55,581 bases of DNA. It comes from an uncultured Prevotella sp. GTDB taxonomy: Bacteria; Bacteroidota; Bacteroidia; Bacteroidales; Bacteroidaceae. The stretch covers positions 1-55,581 of the forward strand of contig CADCEF010000018.1 of NCBI GenBank assembly GCA_902800365.1, in the 5' to 3' direction. The position numbers were made by a program, and so were the translations under genes. How positions within the stretch are numbered: the first letter of the stretch is position 1; each line of letters opens with the position of its first letter. The notes beneath the pieces are model-generated. The model was not told the DNA's origin. It ran no database searches and saw nothing but the letters and a program-made list of their open reading frames with translations. This document shows positions 33,908 to 41,598 of this stretch, in pieces.

Positions 33908-35147
33908 TTTTATCGTTGATGTATATCCCACTTTTGGAAGGCTCTCCTTCTAATCGCCTCCCCCCGATGGTATACCAGCAATTACATTCGCTTTTTTTTT
34001 CAGCCTTAACACCTTGAAAGCCCGAAGTACCTGAGACAAAGTTCTTAAGCTCGTATAGAGCTGGTAGTGCTTTACCTGTGCTGTTATCGAAAAGTGAGGC
34101 ATTATACCAACCGTCGGTAACTCGTTTGGTATCCCAATCCAAACCATATTCGTTGGCCTCGAGGAACCACCAGAAGAGTCCGATAACGCTCTCATGGTTG
34201 TTCAGCATTGTAACCAGGTCTTCAGTAAACTGGCGCTGGCCTTCGTAGGTTAGGGGATAATACTGCTTGTCTTCATCGCCCATCGCGTATTTATAGCTAC
34301 AACCAGTCTCAACTACCATAATCTTTTTCTCAGGGAAGCTTGTTTCCAATTTTGTAAGACCATTGTCAAGATTGCTTACAGGACCCTTAAAATATGGATA
34401 GTATGATACGCCAATAATGTCGTAGTCAACCTCATTATCTTTTACGCGATTATAGAATGCTACATCGAGTGTAGGATTATTTGCACACTGCTCAGTGTGG
34501 ATTATAATCTTGGCATCAGGACATATTTCGCGACAAGCCTTGCTTGCATTCTTCAGGGCTGTGGCCAGATGATCCCAATTGGTATCAAGATAAGCGTTCC
34601 AAGCGCTGTTAGCACTAACCTTGCATCCATCCCATAACATGCCAAAGCTTATTTCATTTCCAATCTGAATGAAATCAGGAGTAGCACCTGCATCTACCAT
34701 AGCCTGAAGGCTCTCTTTTGTGTAGGTGTAGATATACTCGTATGTGGGCGTCTCAATAGTTTTCCAAGAGGCAGGTGTTCCTTGCTTGCCTGGATCAGCC
34801 CAAGTATCGCTGTAATGGAAATCGAGCATGAACTTAAGTCCTGCATCTTTGATGTTCTTGCCAAGATTCTTCACGAAGTCCAAGTCTTGACAAACGCCCT
34901 GACCTTTTTCTGCTTTTGTGGCATTGCTTGGCTCTACAAACAAGCGTACTCGCATGGCGTTCATATCCTGGTCTTTAAGAAATGCCAGAACATTGGTGAT
35001 AGACTTGCCATCCGCATCCATGTAGTTAGCGCCATTCTCTTCGTACTTGGTAAGTAGCGAGATGTCGCCACCTACATACTTCTGAGCACGAAGGGCGTTC
35101 GTGCTGCAGAGTAGGGTTGTTGCTATTATTAGTTTTAGTAGTTTCAT
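33888..35147 (-). CDS. GH53 endo-beta-1,4-galactanase, exported, with DLNGRK-type tail
   Basis: 419 residues, signal peptide ending ALRAQ. GH53 hydrolyses beta-1,4-galactan of pectin side chains. Signature blocks are YVGGDISLLTKYEENG, MRVRLFVEP, LDFHYSDTWADPGKQ, the acid/base Glu in QIGNEISFGMLW and the nucleophile Glu in IMVVETGCSY. A loop with WWFLEANEYGLDW is typical. After the catalytic domain (about 20-375) comes a 45-residue tail, CWYTIGGRRLEGEPSKSG then IYINDKKIKIVR, like that of the secreted protein at 3,078. The tail could be a type IX-like sorting signal. Confidence 0.92.
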   Translation of the reverse strand: MKLLKLIIATTLLCSTNALRAQKYVGGDISLLTKYEENGANYMDADGKSITNVLAFLKDQDMNAMRVRLFVEPSNATKAEKGQGVCQDLDFVKNLGKNIKDAGLKFMLDFHYSDTWADPGKQGTPASWKTIETPTYEYIYTYTKESLQAMVDAGATPDFIQIGNEISFGMLWDGCKVSANSAWNAYLDTNWDHLATALKNASKACREICPDAKIIIHTEQCANNPTLDVAFYNRVKDNEVDYDIIGVSYYPYFKGPVSNLDNGLTKLETSFPEKKIMVVETGCSYKYAMGDEDKQYYPLTYEGQRQFTEDLVTMLNNHESVIGLFWWFLEANEYGLDWDTKRVTDGWYNASLFDNSTGKALPALYELKNFVSGTSGFQGVKAEKKSECNCWYTIGGRRLEGEPSKSGIYINDKKIKIVR

Positions 35148-35171
35148 TGGTTCCTTTTTAAAATTGTTTTT

Positions 35172-35360
35172 TTACTTTTTGTGCCTGTTGGCCCGCTGCT
35201 CACGGTATTTGGCTTTCTGCCTTGCAGAGCCGCTACCGTGAGCACCAGTGATATACTTCTTCTTCTTGGCTTTGGTTTTTACCTTGCCATCGTCTTTTGG
35301 CTTATCACCTCCACGTCCGAAGTTGATGCCATTTTCAAGAATGTTCAGGAAATCGTCCAT
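35172..35360 (-). CDS. Small basic protein, function unknown
   Basis: 62 residues: an N-terminal helix-like part (MDDFLNILENGINFGRG), then a strongly basic Lys/Arg-rich tail with KTKAKKKKYITGAHGSGS and RQKAKYREQRANRHKK. No known domain was recognised. The composition suggests binding to RNA or DNA, but that is inference. It has a heptad leader directly before the ATG and sits 15 bp downstream of the AICAR transformylase gene, so it may be co-transcribed. Confidence 0.6.
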   Translation of the reverse strand: MDDFLNILENGINFGRGGDKPKDDGKVKTKAKKKKYITGAHGSGSARQKAKYREQRANRHKK

Positions 35361-35382
35361 TTAATGTTTAATCTTTAATGGT
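35361..35382 (-). repeat. ATTAAA(C/G) heptad leader
   Basis: Three ATTAAAG/ATTAAAC/ATTAAAT units touching the ATG of the 62-residue gene. Confidence 0.6.
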
Positions 35383-36559
35383 GGAACAGACGTACACCAG
35401 TAAATGCCATTGCAATACCATACTTATCGCAGGTCTCGATAACATTGTCATCGCGAACTGAACCACCAGCCTGAGCGATAAACTCTACGCCGCTCTTATG
35501 AGCACGCTCGATATTATCACCAAATGGGAAGAATGCATCTGAGCCAAGAGCCACCTTGGTGTTCTGAGCTATCCAAGCCTTCTTCTCTTCCATAGTCAGC
35601 ACCTCTGGCTTCTCCTTGAAGAACATCTGCCAAGTGCCATCACGCAGTACATCGTCGTGATCCTCTGAGATATACACATCGATAGTGTTATCGCGATCAG
35701 CACGACGGATATTGTCGATGAAAGGCAGGTTCATTACCTTTGGATGCTGGCGCAACCACCAGATATCAGCCTTGTTACCAGCCAGACGTGTGCAGTGGAT
35801 ACGGCTCTGCTGACCAGCTCCGATACCAATGGCCTGACCGTCCTTTACATAGCACACTGAGTTACTCTGAGTGTACTTCAGGGTGATAAGGGCGATAATC
35901 AGGTCGCGCTTAGCCTCTGGAGTAAAGGTCTTGTTCTGTGTAGGCATATTCTCGAAGAGTGCATCGTCGTCGAGCTTGATCTCGTTGCGGCCCTGCTCGA
36001 AGGTAATGCCGAATACCTGCTTGCGCTCGATAGGCTCAGGTACGTATGTAGGATCAATCTTGATTACGTTATATGTTCCCTTGCGCTTGTCCTTCAGAAT
36101 CTCGATAGCCTCAGGAGTAAAGTCGGGAGCAATAACACCATCGCTCACCTCGCGCTTCAGCAGCTTTGCTGTGGTAGCATCGCAAGTGTCAGAGAGAGCT
36201 ACAAAGTCACCATAGCTCGACATACGGTCGGCACCACGTGCTCTGGCATATGCGCAAGCGATAGGGCTCTCGTCGAGTTCCTTCACGTCATCAACAAAAT
36301 AGATCTTCTTCAGAGTGTCGCTAAGTGGAAGACCTACTGCTGCACCTGCAGGGCTTACGTGCTTGAACGATGCTGCTGCTGGCAGACCAGTTGCAGCCTT
36401 GAGCTCCTTAACAAGCTGCCAAGCGTTAAATGCGTCGAGGAAGTTGATATATCCAGGACGGCCGTTGATAACTTCGATGGGTAACTCGCCCTCAGTCATG
36501 AAGATACGTGAGGGTTTCTGATTGGGATTACATCCGTACTTGAGTGCTAATTCTTTCAT
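35375..36559 (-). CDS. Stand-alone phosphoribosylaminoimidazolecarboxamide formyltransferase (AICAR transformylase)
   Basis: 394 residues from the Met at 36,559; an upstream alternative start overlaps the -7 box. It transfers a formyl group to AICAR in the last steps of purine synthesis. The Lys-His pair is in ASFKHVSPAGAAVG near 62-75, and SNSVCYVKDGQAIGIGAGQQ, SDAFFPFGDNI and IAQAGGSVRDD are the transformylase blocks. The N-terminal IMP cyclohydrolase domain of bifunctional PurH (about 190 residues) is absent. Relatives in Prevotella show this form, so a separate cyclohydrolase is expected elsewhere. Confidence 0.88.
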   Translation of the reverse strand: MKELALKYGCNPNQKPSRIFMTEGELPIEVINGRPGYINFLDAFNAWQLVKELKAATGLPAAASFKHVSPAGAAVGLPLSDTLKKIYFVDDVKELDESPIACAYARARGADRMSSYGDFVALSDTCDATTAKLLKREVSDGVIAPDFTPEAIEILKDKRKGTYNVIKIDPTYVPEPIERKQVFGITFEQGRNEIKLDDDALFENMPTQNKTFTPEAKRDLIIALITLKYTQSNSVCYVKDGQAIGIGAGQQSRIHCTRLAGNKADIWWLRQHPKVMNLPFIDNIRRADRDNTIDVYISEDHDDVLRDGTWQMFFKEKPEVLTMEEKKAWIAQNTKVALGSDAFFPFGDNIERAHKSGVEFIAQAGGSVRDDNVIETCDKYGIAMAFTGVRLFHH

Positions 36560-36586
36560 TTTTGCGATATTTTCTTTTTCTGTGTG

Positions 36587-36594
36587 CAAAGGTA
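36587..36594 (-). promoter_or_regulatory. -7 box for AICAR transformylase (TACCTTTG)
   Basis: Consensus TAnnTTTG on the minus strand, 28 nt upstream of the ATG at 36,559. Back to back with the promoter at 36,608. Confidence 0.7.
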
Positions 36595-36607
36595 CGAAAT
36601 ATTTTTG

Positions 36608-36615
36608 TAATTTTG
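36608..36615 (+). promoter_or_regulatory. -7 box for the 50-residue gene (TAATTTTG)
   Basis: TAnnTTTG, 22 nt upstream of the ATG at 36,637. Its presence supports the small gene. Confidence 0.6.
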
Positions 36616-36636
36616 CACCAAAATTAGTTAATTAAC

Positions 36637-36789
36637 ATGGAGAAGAAACGTTTGGCGCTTCGAAAGCTGCTGGAAGCAGTTGAGAAGGAAATCCTGAGGA
36701 AACCTGATAAGAAAACGCTCGACCGTCTTTCATTGCTTGCAGGGTTCCAGAGTTGGGATGATTTTCAGCACGCCCTGCATGGGGAATAA
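36637..36789 (+). CDS. Small 50-residue protein, function unknown
   Basis: An ATG at 36,637 opens a frame ending TAA at 36,787-36,789. It encodes a charged, helical protein: MEKKRLALRKLLEAVEKEIL, then DKKTLDRLSLLAGFQSWDDF and QHALHGE. Support comes from a -7 box 22 nt upstream, a strong terminator 2 bp after the stop and gene-like codon use. The Leu/Glu/Lys heptads suggest one or two amphipathic helices. No family was recognised and no role can be inferred from the neighbours (purine gene and rplS), which lie on the other strand. Confidence 0.65.
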   Translation: MEKKRLALRKLLEAVEKEILRKPDKKTLDRLSLLAGFQSWDDFQHALHGE

Positions 36790-36830
36790 AAAAAGAGGCT
36801 CGCACACTTTGGTGCAGCCTCTTTTTTTTC
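36790..36830. terminator. Bidirectional terminator between the 50-residue gene and rplS
   Basis: Stem AAGAGGCT (36,793-36,800) / AGCCTCTT (36,816-36,823), extended inside by GCAC/GTGC, flanked by A and T runs. Confidence 0.9.
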
Positions 36831-36834
36831 TTTC

Positions 36835-37194
36835 TTATTCACCAACGTTGTGGCGCTTCTCCTTGATGCGAGCAGCCTTACCAGTGAGCTTGCGCAGATA
36901 GTAAAGCTTAGCGCGGCGAACCTTACCAACCTTGTTGACCTCGATGCTCTGAATGTTCGGAGACTCGATTGGGAAGATACGCTCTACACCAATTGTACCT
37001 GACATCTTACGAACAGTGAAGCGCTTCTTGTCTCCGTGACCAGCAATCTTAATTACTACACCACGATAGAGCTGGATACGCTCCTTAGAACCCTCGATAA
37101 TTTTGTAAGCGACAGTGATTGTGTCACCAGCCTTGAACTCTGGGAACTTCTTGCCGGTTGCAAATGCTTCTTCAGCAACTTTAATTAAATCCAT
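36835..37194 (-). CDS. rplS: 50S ribosomal protein L19
   Basis: 119 residues, normal length. The body matches L19: [54 protein letters not shown] and [21 protein letters not shown]19 lies at the 30S-50S interface. It is transcribed alone here, not with rpsP-rimM-trmD as in Proteobacteria, from a promoter at 37,289 with a leader of about 90 nt, long enough for leader control though no ligand structure was recognised. Confidence 0.97.
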   Translation of the reverse strand: MDLIKVAEEAFATGKKFPEFKAGDTITVAYKIIEGSKERIQLYRGVVIKIAGHGDKKRFTVRKMSGTIGVERIFPIESPNIQSIEVNKVGKVRRAKLYYLRKLTGKAARIKEKRHNVGE

Positions 37195-37288
37195 TGTACT
37201 TTTAAATAATTAAATTGTTGTATCGTTCCAACGCAACATAACAGGCCTCTCGAAACTTCCTGCCAGCGATTACGCCGAAAAGCGGGTG

Positions 37289-37296
37289 CAAAGGTA
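37289..37296 (-). promoter_or_regulatory. -7 box for rplS (TACCTTTG)
   Basis: Consensus TAnnTTTG on the minus strand. It implies a leader of about 85-90 nt before the rplS ATG. Confidence 0.65.
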
Positions 37297-37338
37297 CAAC
37301 TTTTTTTGGATTCAAAGAAATATTTCGTATTTTTTTTG

Positions 37339-37346
37339 TATTTTTG
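37339..37346 (+). promoter_or_regulatory. -7 box for the 5'-nucleotidase pair (TATTTTTG)
   Basis: TAnnTTTG, 21 nt upstream of the ATG at 37,367; divergent from the rplS promoter. Confidence 0.6.
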
Positions 37347-37366
37347 CACCATTAAAACTATTAATT

Positions 37367-38131
37367 ATGATTAAACGACAGATATTTTATGGCTTTTTTG
37401 CCTCGTTAATGTTGTTTTCATGTGCGCCCAAACAATACCAGTTGGCTGGCGTTGAGCGTACACGTATCATCGTAGACAGTCGCTACGATAAGAATCCTGA
37501 CGAGGCTGCAGTAAAGTTTCTTGAACCTTATAAGAGGGTAAACGATAGTATTATGGGCCCGATAGTTGGTGTTGTGGCTCATAACATGTATGCCGCTCGT
37601 CCAGAGAGCGACCTTTCTAATCTTCTGGCCGATATATTGGTATGGGCCGCAAAGGATTATGGCGAGCAGCCTGTGCTTGGCATCTATAATCTGGGTGGCA
37701 TACGTGCAGCACTTACCAAAGGTAATGTTACCTATGGCGATGTGCTCGATGTGGCTCCGTTCGAGAATAGAATATGCTTCATCACTCTTACGGGCGAGAA
37801 GATGCTTGATTTGTTCCGCCAGATAGCCAAGAGGGGAGGCGAGGGCGTTAGTCATGGCTTAGAACTTGTGATTAGTAAGGATGGCAAGCTCTTGTCGAGC
37901 AAGCTGCATGGTAAGGAGATCGACCCTAAGGCAGAATATCGCGTGGCAACTATCAACTATCTTATTGAGGGCAACGATGGTATGCCTGCACTCAAGGAGG
38001 GTACAAATATCATAGCACCTACCGATAAGAGTAACAACACACGATTCCTTATTATGAACTATTTCAGAAATCATCAGGCTAGTGGTGTTATGGTTGATTC
38101 TAAAGTAGAAGGACGTATTATAGAAAAATAG
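37367..38131 (+). CDS. Lipoprotein, 5'-nucleotidase C-terminal domain
   Basis: 254 residues from the ATG at 37,367; a longer frame upstream crosses the promoter and is rejected. Lipobox LMLFSC, so an envelope lipoprotein. Residues about 60-250 are the 5_nucleotid_C substrate-binding domain: SDLSNLLADILVWAAKDYGE, YNLGGIRAALTKGNVTYGDV, and the stacking-type region ATINYLIEGNDGMPAL. The catalytic metal domain is in the next gene, 8 bp away, so an enzyme that is normally one chain is split. It would release nucleosides from nucleotides in the periplasm or at the surface. Confidence 0.9.
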   Translation: MIKRQIFYGFFASLMLFSCAPKQYQLAGVERTRIIVDSRYDKNPDEAAVKFLEPYKRVNDSIMGPIVGVVAHNMYAARPESDLSNLLADILVWAAKDYGEQPVLGIYNLGGIRAALTKGNVTYGDVLDVAPFENRICFITLTGEKMLDLFRQIAKRGGEGVSHGLELVISKDGKLLSSKLHGKEIDPKAEYRVATINYLIEGNDGMPALKEGTNIIAPTDKSNNTRFLIMNYFRNHQASGVMVDSKVEGRIIEK

Positions 38132-38139
38132 TAATAGTT

Positions 38140-38982
38140 ATGAAGCGATTACACCTTATTATATTTATGGCGCTATTGTCAGTAGTATCTGTTGGCGCTA
38201 AGACCAAGAAACAGCTTGTTGTGCTGCACACCAACGATGTTCACTCGTGCATTATGCCACTCAACGAGAATCTCGACAATAAAGACCTTGCTGGTCGTGG
38301 CGGATTCGTTCGTAGAGTAAACATGATTAAGGAGCAGCGTGCTTTGCATCCTGACCTGCTGTTTTTCGACTCAGGCGATTTCTCACAGGGCTCTGGTTAC
38401 TACACTCTCTTTAAGGGCGATGTTGAGGTTGGTCTGATGAACCAGATGGGCTATGATGCTGTAACCATTGGCAATCATGAGTTCGACTTTGGTCTTGAGA
38501 ATATGGCGCGTCTTTTCCGTATGGCTAATTTCCCTATCGTTTGTTCTAACTACGATTTTGCAGGTACTCCCTGTGATGGTCTCGTAAAGGATTATATCAC
38601 CATCAATCGCAATGGACTCAAGATCGGCGTTTTCGCCCTTGGTGCTCCATTGAAGGGACTTGTGGCTAATCATAATTGCGAAGGTGTGAAGTTTCTCGAT
38701 CCTGCAGAGACTGCTAAGAAGTATGTAAAGCTACTTCGTAAGCAGGAAAAGTGCGATGTGGTAATTTGCCTTTCTCACCTTGGTTGGGAGATATCTGAAT
38801 ACCCTGATCAGCAGTTTATCCGCGAGATTGACGGATGCGATTTGGTGCTGGGTGGTCATACCCATACCTATATGCCTACACTCGAGTATGCACCTGATAA
38901 GACAGGAAAGATGATTCCTGACGATCAGAACGGAAAGCATGGAGTGTTTATTGGTAAGCTGGTGCTTACCTTCCAGAAGTGA
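38140..38982 (+). CDS. 5'-nucleotidase metallophosphatase domain, exported
   Basis: 280 residues, signal peptide ending VGAKT. Calcineurin-like catalytic domain with all metal motifs: VVLHTNDVHS near 28-37, FFDSGDFSQGSGYY, TIGNHEFDFGLENM, CLSHLGWE and LGGHTHTYMP. It pairs with the C-terminal substrate-binding domain encoded just upstream. The order (C-domain gene first) is inverted relative to the domain order in fused enzymes. The stop abuts the convergent porT stop. Confidence 0.92.
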   Translation: MKRLHLIIFMALLSVVSVGAKTKKQLVVLHTNDVHSCIMPLNENLDNKDLAGRGGFVRRVNMIKEQRALHPDLLFFDSGDFSQGSGYYTLFKGDVEVGLMNQMGYDAVTIGNHEFDFGLENMARLFRMANFPIVCSNYDFAGTPCDGLVKDYITINRNGLKIGVFALGAPLKGLVANHNCEGVKFLDPAETAKKYVKLLRKQEKCDVVICLSHLGWEISEYPDQQFIREIDGCDLVLGGHTHTYMPTLEYAPDKTGKMIPDDQNGKHGVFIGKLVLTFQK

Positions 38983-39690
38983 TTATTCGAAATAGAACGT
39001 TAATACTATCATCTTCGTATGCCCGCTCCTAACCGAGTTGGCATACGTTCTTTTTGTGTCGTCCTTTAAGTCGTCTATGTGGCTCCTGTCTATTCTGTTT
39101 CCCAGTCCGTAGCAGAACTTCAGCTCAGGAATAAGTTTGAAGAAAGGCAGATACAGGTCGCATCCCAGTCCTACCTCTAGCATAAGGTCTGTACGTTGCA
39201 GCTGAATTATCTCCTGACTCTTATTTGTCAGGTTTAGCATGGGGCTCACTCCTGCCATCATGTAGGGTCGGATGTTGTTCCACCTCTGCGATGAGAACTT
39301 CAGGTCAACAGGCACCGCCAGATATGTGTTCTTCATATCCTGAATCTCGCTTTTTGGCTTTCCCTCGGCATCCATCTCAGCCAGATTCATGAATTTGATG
39401 TGCTTAGAGCCAAAGTGCATGGTTGGCGAAATACGCAGGTTCAGGTTGTTCGATAGTCGCATGTCTGCCAGCACGCCTACTGAGAATCCTGCGTTCCAAC
39501 GGTCCACATCGCACACTATAGGAGCATCAGTCTTAAACTCAATATCCTGCAGGTTCATTCCTACAGATATGCCAAAGTGCATAGGGCGCAAATCGATATA
39601 CGGTTTGTGCTGAATCACGTATCGTCTCTGCGCCAGGCATCCTGTAGCGATAGTGATGGCTGCTATGATGGTTATAAGTTTTAGCCTCAT
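38983..39690 (-). CDS. porT: PorT family outer membrane beta-barrel protein
   Basis: 235 residues, signal peptide ending TGCLAQ. The sequence fits PorT of the type IX secretion system: RPMHFGISVGMNLQDIEF, GFSVGVLADMRLSNNLNLRI, RPYMMAGVSPMLNL and the barrel end MIVLTFYFE. PorT in Porphyromonas is an outer membrane protein needed for type IX secretion. Its presence means this organism may have that pathway, which gives context to the DLNGRK-type tails on two exported proteins. Other Por genes are not in the window. A general porin-like barrel cannot be fully excluded. Confidence 0.8.
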   Translation of the reverse strand: MRLKLITIIAAITIATGCLAQRRYVIQHKPYIDLRPMHFGISVGMNLQDIEFKTDAPIVCDVDRWNAGFSVGVLADMRLSNNLNLRISPTMHFGSKHIKFMNLAEMDAEGKPKSEIQDMKNTYLAVPVDLKFSSQRWNNIRPYMMAGVSPMLNLTNKSQEIIQLQRTDLMLEVGLGCDLYLPFFKLIPELKFCYGLGNRIDRSHIDDLKDDTKRTYANSVRSGHTKMIVLTFYFE

Positions 39691-39776
39691 GCCATATTAA
39701 TAACGCAAAATTTGTAATCTTATTGCATCTTTTCTTATTGAGACAATGTATAAATTATTTAAAAAGATACCTAAAG

Positions 39777-39809
39777 TTTGGTATATTTCGAAACTTTATT
39801 GTATCTTTG
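39777..39809 (+). promoter_or_regulatory. Promoter of the ferredoxin gene (TTTG-N21-TATCTTTG)
   Basis: A -33 TTTG at 39,777-39,780 and a -7 TATCTTTG at 39,802-39,809 with 21-nt spacing. The leader is about 46 nt. Confidence 0.75.
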
Positions 39810-39861
39810 CATCGTCAAAAGTGAGTATTAACATTATTAACGTTTTAATAGATTAAGAATT

Positions 39862-40029
39862 ATGGCATATGTAATTGGTGACGACTGCATCGCTTGCGGT
39901 ACATGTCAGGGTGAGTGCCCAGTAGAGGCAATTTCTGAGGGTGAGAAGTACTCAATCAACCCAGATCTCTGCACAGAGTGTGGTACTTGTGCAAGTGTTT
40001 GTCCTTCTGAGGCTATCAGCCTTCCCTAA
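39862..40029 (+). CDS. 2[4Fe-4S] ferredoxin
   Basis: 55 residues, with two classical cluster motifs: CIACGTCQGECP (C9, C12, C15, C19) and CTECGTCASVCP (C37, C40, C43, C47). This is the clostridial-type small electron carrier used with pyruvate:ferredoxin oxidoreductase, hydrogenase and Rnf in anaerobes. Single-gene unit with a strong promoter and a strong terminator, consistent with high expression. Confidence 0.97.
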   Translation: MAYVIGDDCIACGTCQGECPVEAISEGEKYSINPDLCTECGTCASVCPSEAISLP

Positions 40030-40050
40030 TCTTTAGGACATAAAGAAATA

Positions 40051-40086
40051 TGAGAGGTGTTTCCAAACGGAAGCACCTCTTTTTTG
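40051..40086 (+). terminator. Terminator of the ferredoxin gene
   Basis: Stem AGAGGTG (40,053-40,059) / CACCTCT (40,074-40,080) extended through TTCC/GGAA, then six T. Confidence 0.9.
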
Positions 40087-40095
40087 TAAAGTACC

Positions 40096-40133
40096 ATAAA
40101 AATAAGTGCCCCTTTTGAGAGCACTTATTTGTT
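40096..40133 (-). terminator. Terminator of the TonB-TPR operon
   Basis: 10-bp stem AAATAAGTGC / GCACTTATTT (40,100-40,109 and 40,121-40,130). It lies 17 bp beyond the TPR stop. The T run on the minus strand is short, so termination may be partial. Confidence 0.7.
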
Positions 40134-40149
40134 TATTGTCGAGTTGAAA

Positions 40150-40899
40150 TTACTTCAGCTTCAGAATCTCAAGAGCTGACTTGTACTCTGGGTCGATAAC
40201 GAGAATCTTCTCAGCGATTTCCTTTGCACCAGCAGTATTCTTGTTCAGGAATGCGTTGTACATCAGGTAGTGATAGCTGGTCTTCAGCATTGTGTCCTCA
40301 CCCTTGGTGCGGTCTGCCTTGTTAGCCAGGAGATCAACAACCTTCTGATAGTCGGCCTTAGCCAGATTGTTCTTCATGTTGTCGTCAAGCTTGTTGCTCA
40401 AACCAGCACGCATGAATGTAGCGTAAACTACCTGAACAGGATACTTCTCAGCGAGAGTTCCGAAGAGCTCAATAGCCTTAGAGATCATCTCCTTCTTCTT
40501 GGTTGGTTCTGCATCACCATACTTAGAGTAGATGTTTGCCATACCTTCCTCGTCGTCGAAGTTAAGATTAGGCTTGCAAGCCAGATACTGCTCGTAGTAC
40601 TTGATAGCATTCTCGAACTCCTTCTCCTTAAGATATGAGTCAGATACGCTCTTCAGGATAGCCCAACGCTTAATCATTGACTGGTCGTTAACCAGCTCAA
40701 GAGCCTTGTCGTAGTGAGCATACATGTTAGCCTTATCCTCCAGAGCCTGATAAATCAGAGCTGTGTAGAAGTGGTCGTACTCAGATACCTTAGCACTGTC
40801 AGTCTCGTAGAAGTACTTGTGGATATAGGATACGGTTGAATGTTGGGTTACGTGGCTCCAGCTTGATACCAGCCTCTGCAGCGCGAACAGCGTCAGCAA
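40150..40899 (-). CDS. C-terminal half of a disrupted TPR protein
   Basis: Homologous text starts at about 40,848 (SYIHKYFYETDSAKVSEYDH) and runs to EYKSALEILKLK; the residues before that come from an out-of-frame start and are not real. It contains at least three TPR-like helical pairs (FENAIKYYEQYLACKPNLNF, AIELFGTLAEKYPVQVVYAT, AKEIAEKILVIDPEYKSALE). The N-terminal half is the overlapping gene upstream in another frame. Together they match the roughly 450-residue exported TPR protein that ends this operon in Prevotella. Confidence 0.7.
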   Translation of the reverse strand: MLTLFALQRLVSSWSHVTQHSTVSYIHKYFYETDSAKVSEYDHFYTALIYQALEDKANMYAHYDKALELVNDQSMIKRWAILKSVSDSYLKEKEFENAIKYYEQYLACKPNLNFDDEEGMANIYSKYGDAEPTKKKEMISKAIELFGTLAEKYPVQVVYATFMRAGLSNKLDDNMKNNLAKADYQKVVDLLANKADRTKGEDTMLKTSYHYLMYNAFLNKNTAGAKEIAEKILVIDPEYKSALEILKLK

Positions 40900-41524
40900 A
40901 GTGACCAGTGAAGTAGCTACAACGTACGAACTCGTTCAATCCAAGCTTGTCCAGCTTGTTGATGTCAGCCTTAACGTAGTTCTCATAAGCCTGCTTCTCA
41001 TCGTTAGCCAGCATAAAGATATGTCCCTTGAATGCGTCAATATCCTCATCTGGGCACTGAACCTTCATCTCTTCTAGCTTCTTTGCTGCCTGAGTTGGGC
41101 TGATCTTACGATAAACCATAGCCCACTTCTTGTAACCCTCTGGGTTCTTTGGGTTGAAGGTGATAGCCTGGTTGTAGTAGCTTGCAGCCTTACCACCATC
41201 TGTACCATAGCTTGCCTCAATATCTCCCAGCAGAAGGTATGCAGGAGCAAACTGATACTTTGGCTTGCCAGCCTCGTTAGACAGGTTGGCGTACTTACGT
41301 GCATTGGCTGTATCCTTTTGAGCATAGAAGGCCTGGGCAATCTTCAAGATAGCCTCTGGGTTCTTCTTGTTCTTCTTAAAGGCAACTTCAGCTAACTTGG
41401 CTACGTTTGGAGCCTGAGACTTGATACCATCGAGAGCTGCATTGAGCTCTGCTTCCTGTGCATTCGCGGTGGCGCTGAAACCTGTCAGCAACACACCCAT
41501 TACTAGATATTTAATTGCTTTCAT
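40799..41524 (-). CDS. N-terminal half of a disrupted exported TPR protein
   Basis: 241 residues, signal peptide ending TANAQ, then TPR helices (AILKIAQAFYAQKDTANARK, APAYLLLGDIEASYGTDGGK, AAEAGIKLEPRNPTFNR). It leaves the expected TPR sequence after TFNR and ends in the junk ILYPQVLLRD. The proper continuation is in a different frame from about 40,848. About 15-20 residues expected between the two are missing, so this is a short deletion plus frame change rather than a single-base error. Last gene of the exbB-exbD-exbD-tonB-pstS-like operon. Confidence 0.8.
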   Translation of the reverse strand: MKAIKYLVMGVLLTGFSATANAQEAELNAALDGIKSQAPNVAKLAEVAFKKNKKNPEAILKIAQAFYAQKDTANARKYANLSNEAGKPKYQFAPAYLLLGDIEASYGTDGGKAASYYNQAITFNPKNPEGYKKWAMVYRKISPTQAAKKLEEMKVQCPDEDIDAFKGHIFMLANDEKQAYENYVKADINKLDKLGLNEFVRCSYFTGHFADAVRAAEAGIKLEPRNPTFNRILYPQVLLRD

Positions 41525-41598
41525 AATTCCTTGTTATTAAGTTATACTTCTATTAACTCTTCTCTCTTTTATGACGTTTTTATCTATTATTGGTTTAA

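Noticed and set aside
37286-37366. A longer start for the 5'-nucleotidase lipoprotein gene
   Set aside because: It crosses the -7 box and hides the lipoprotein signal that begins at 37,367.
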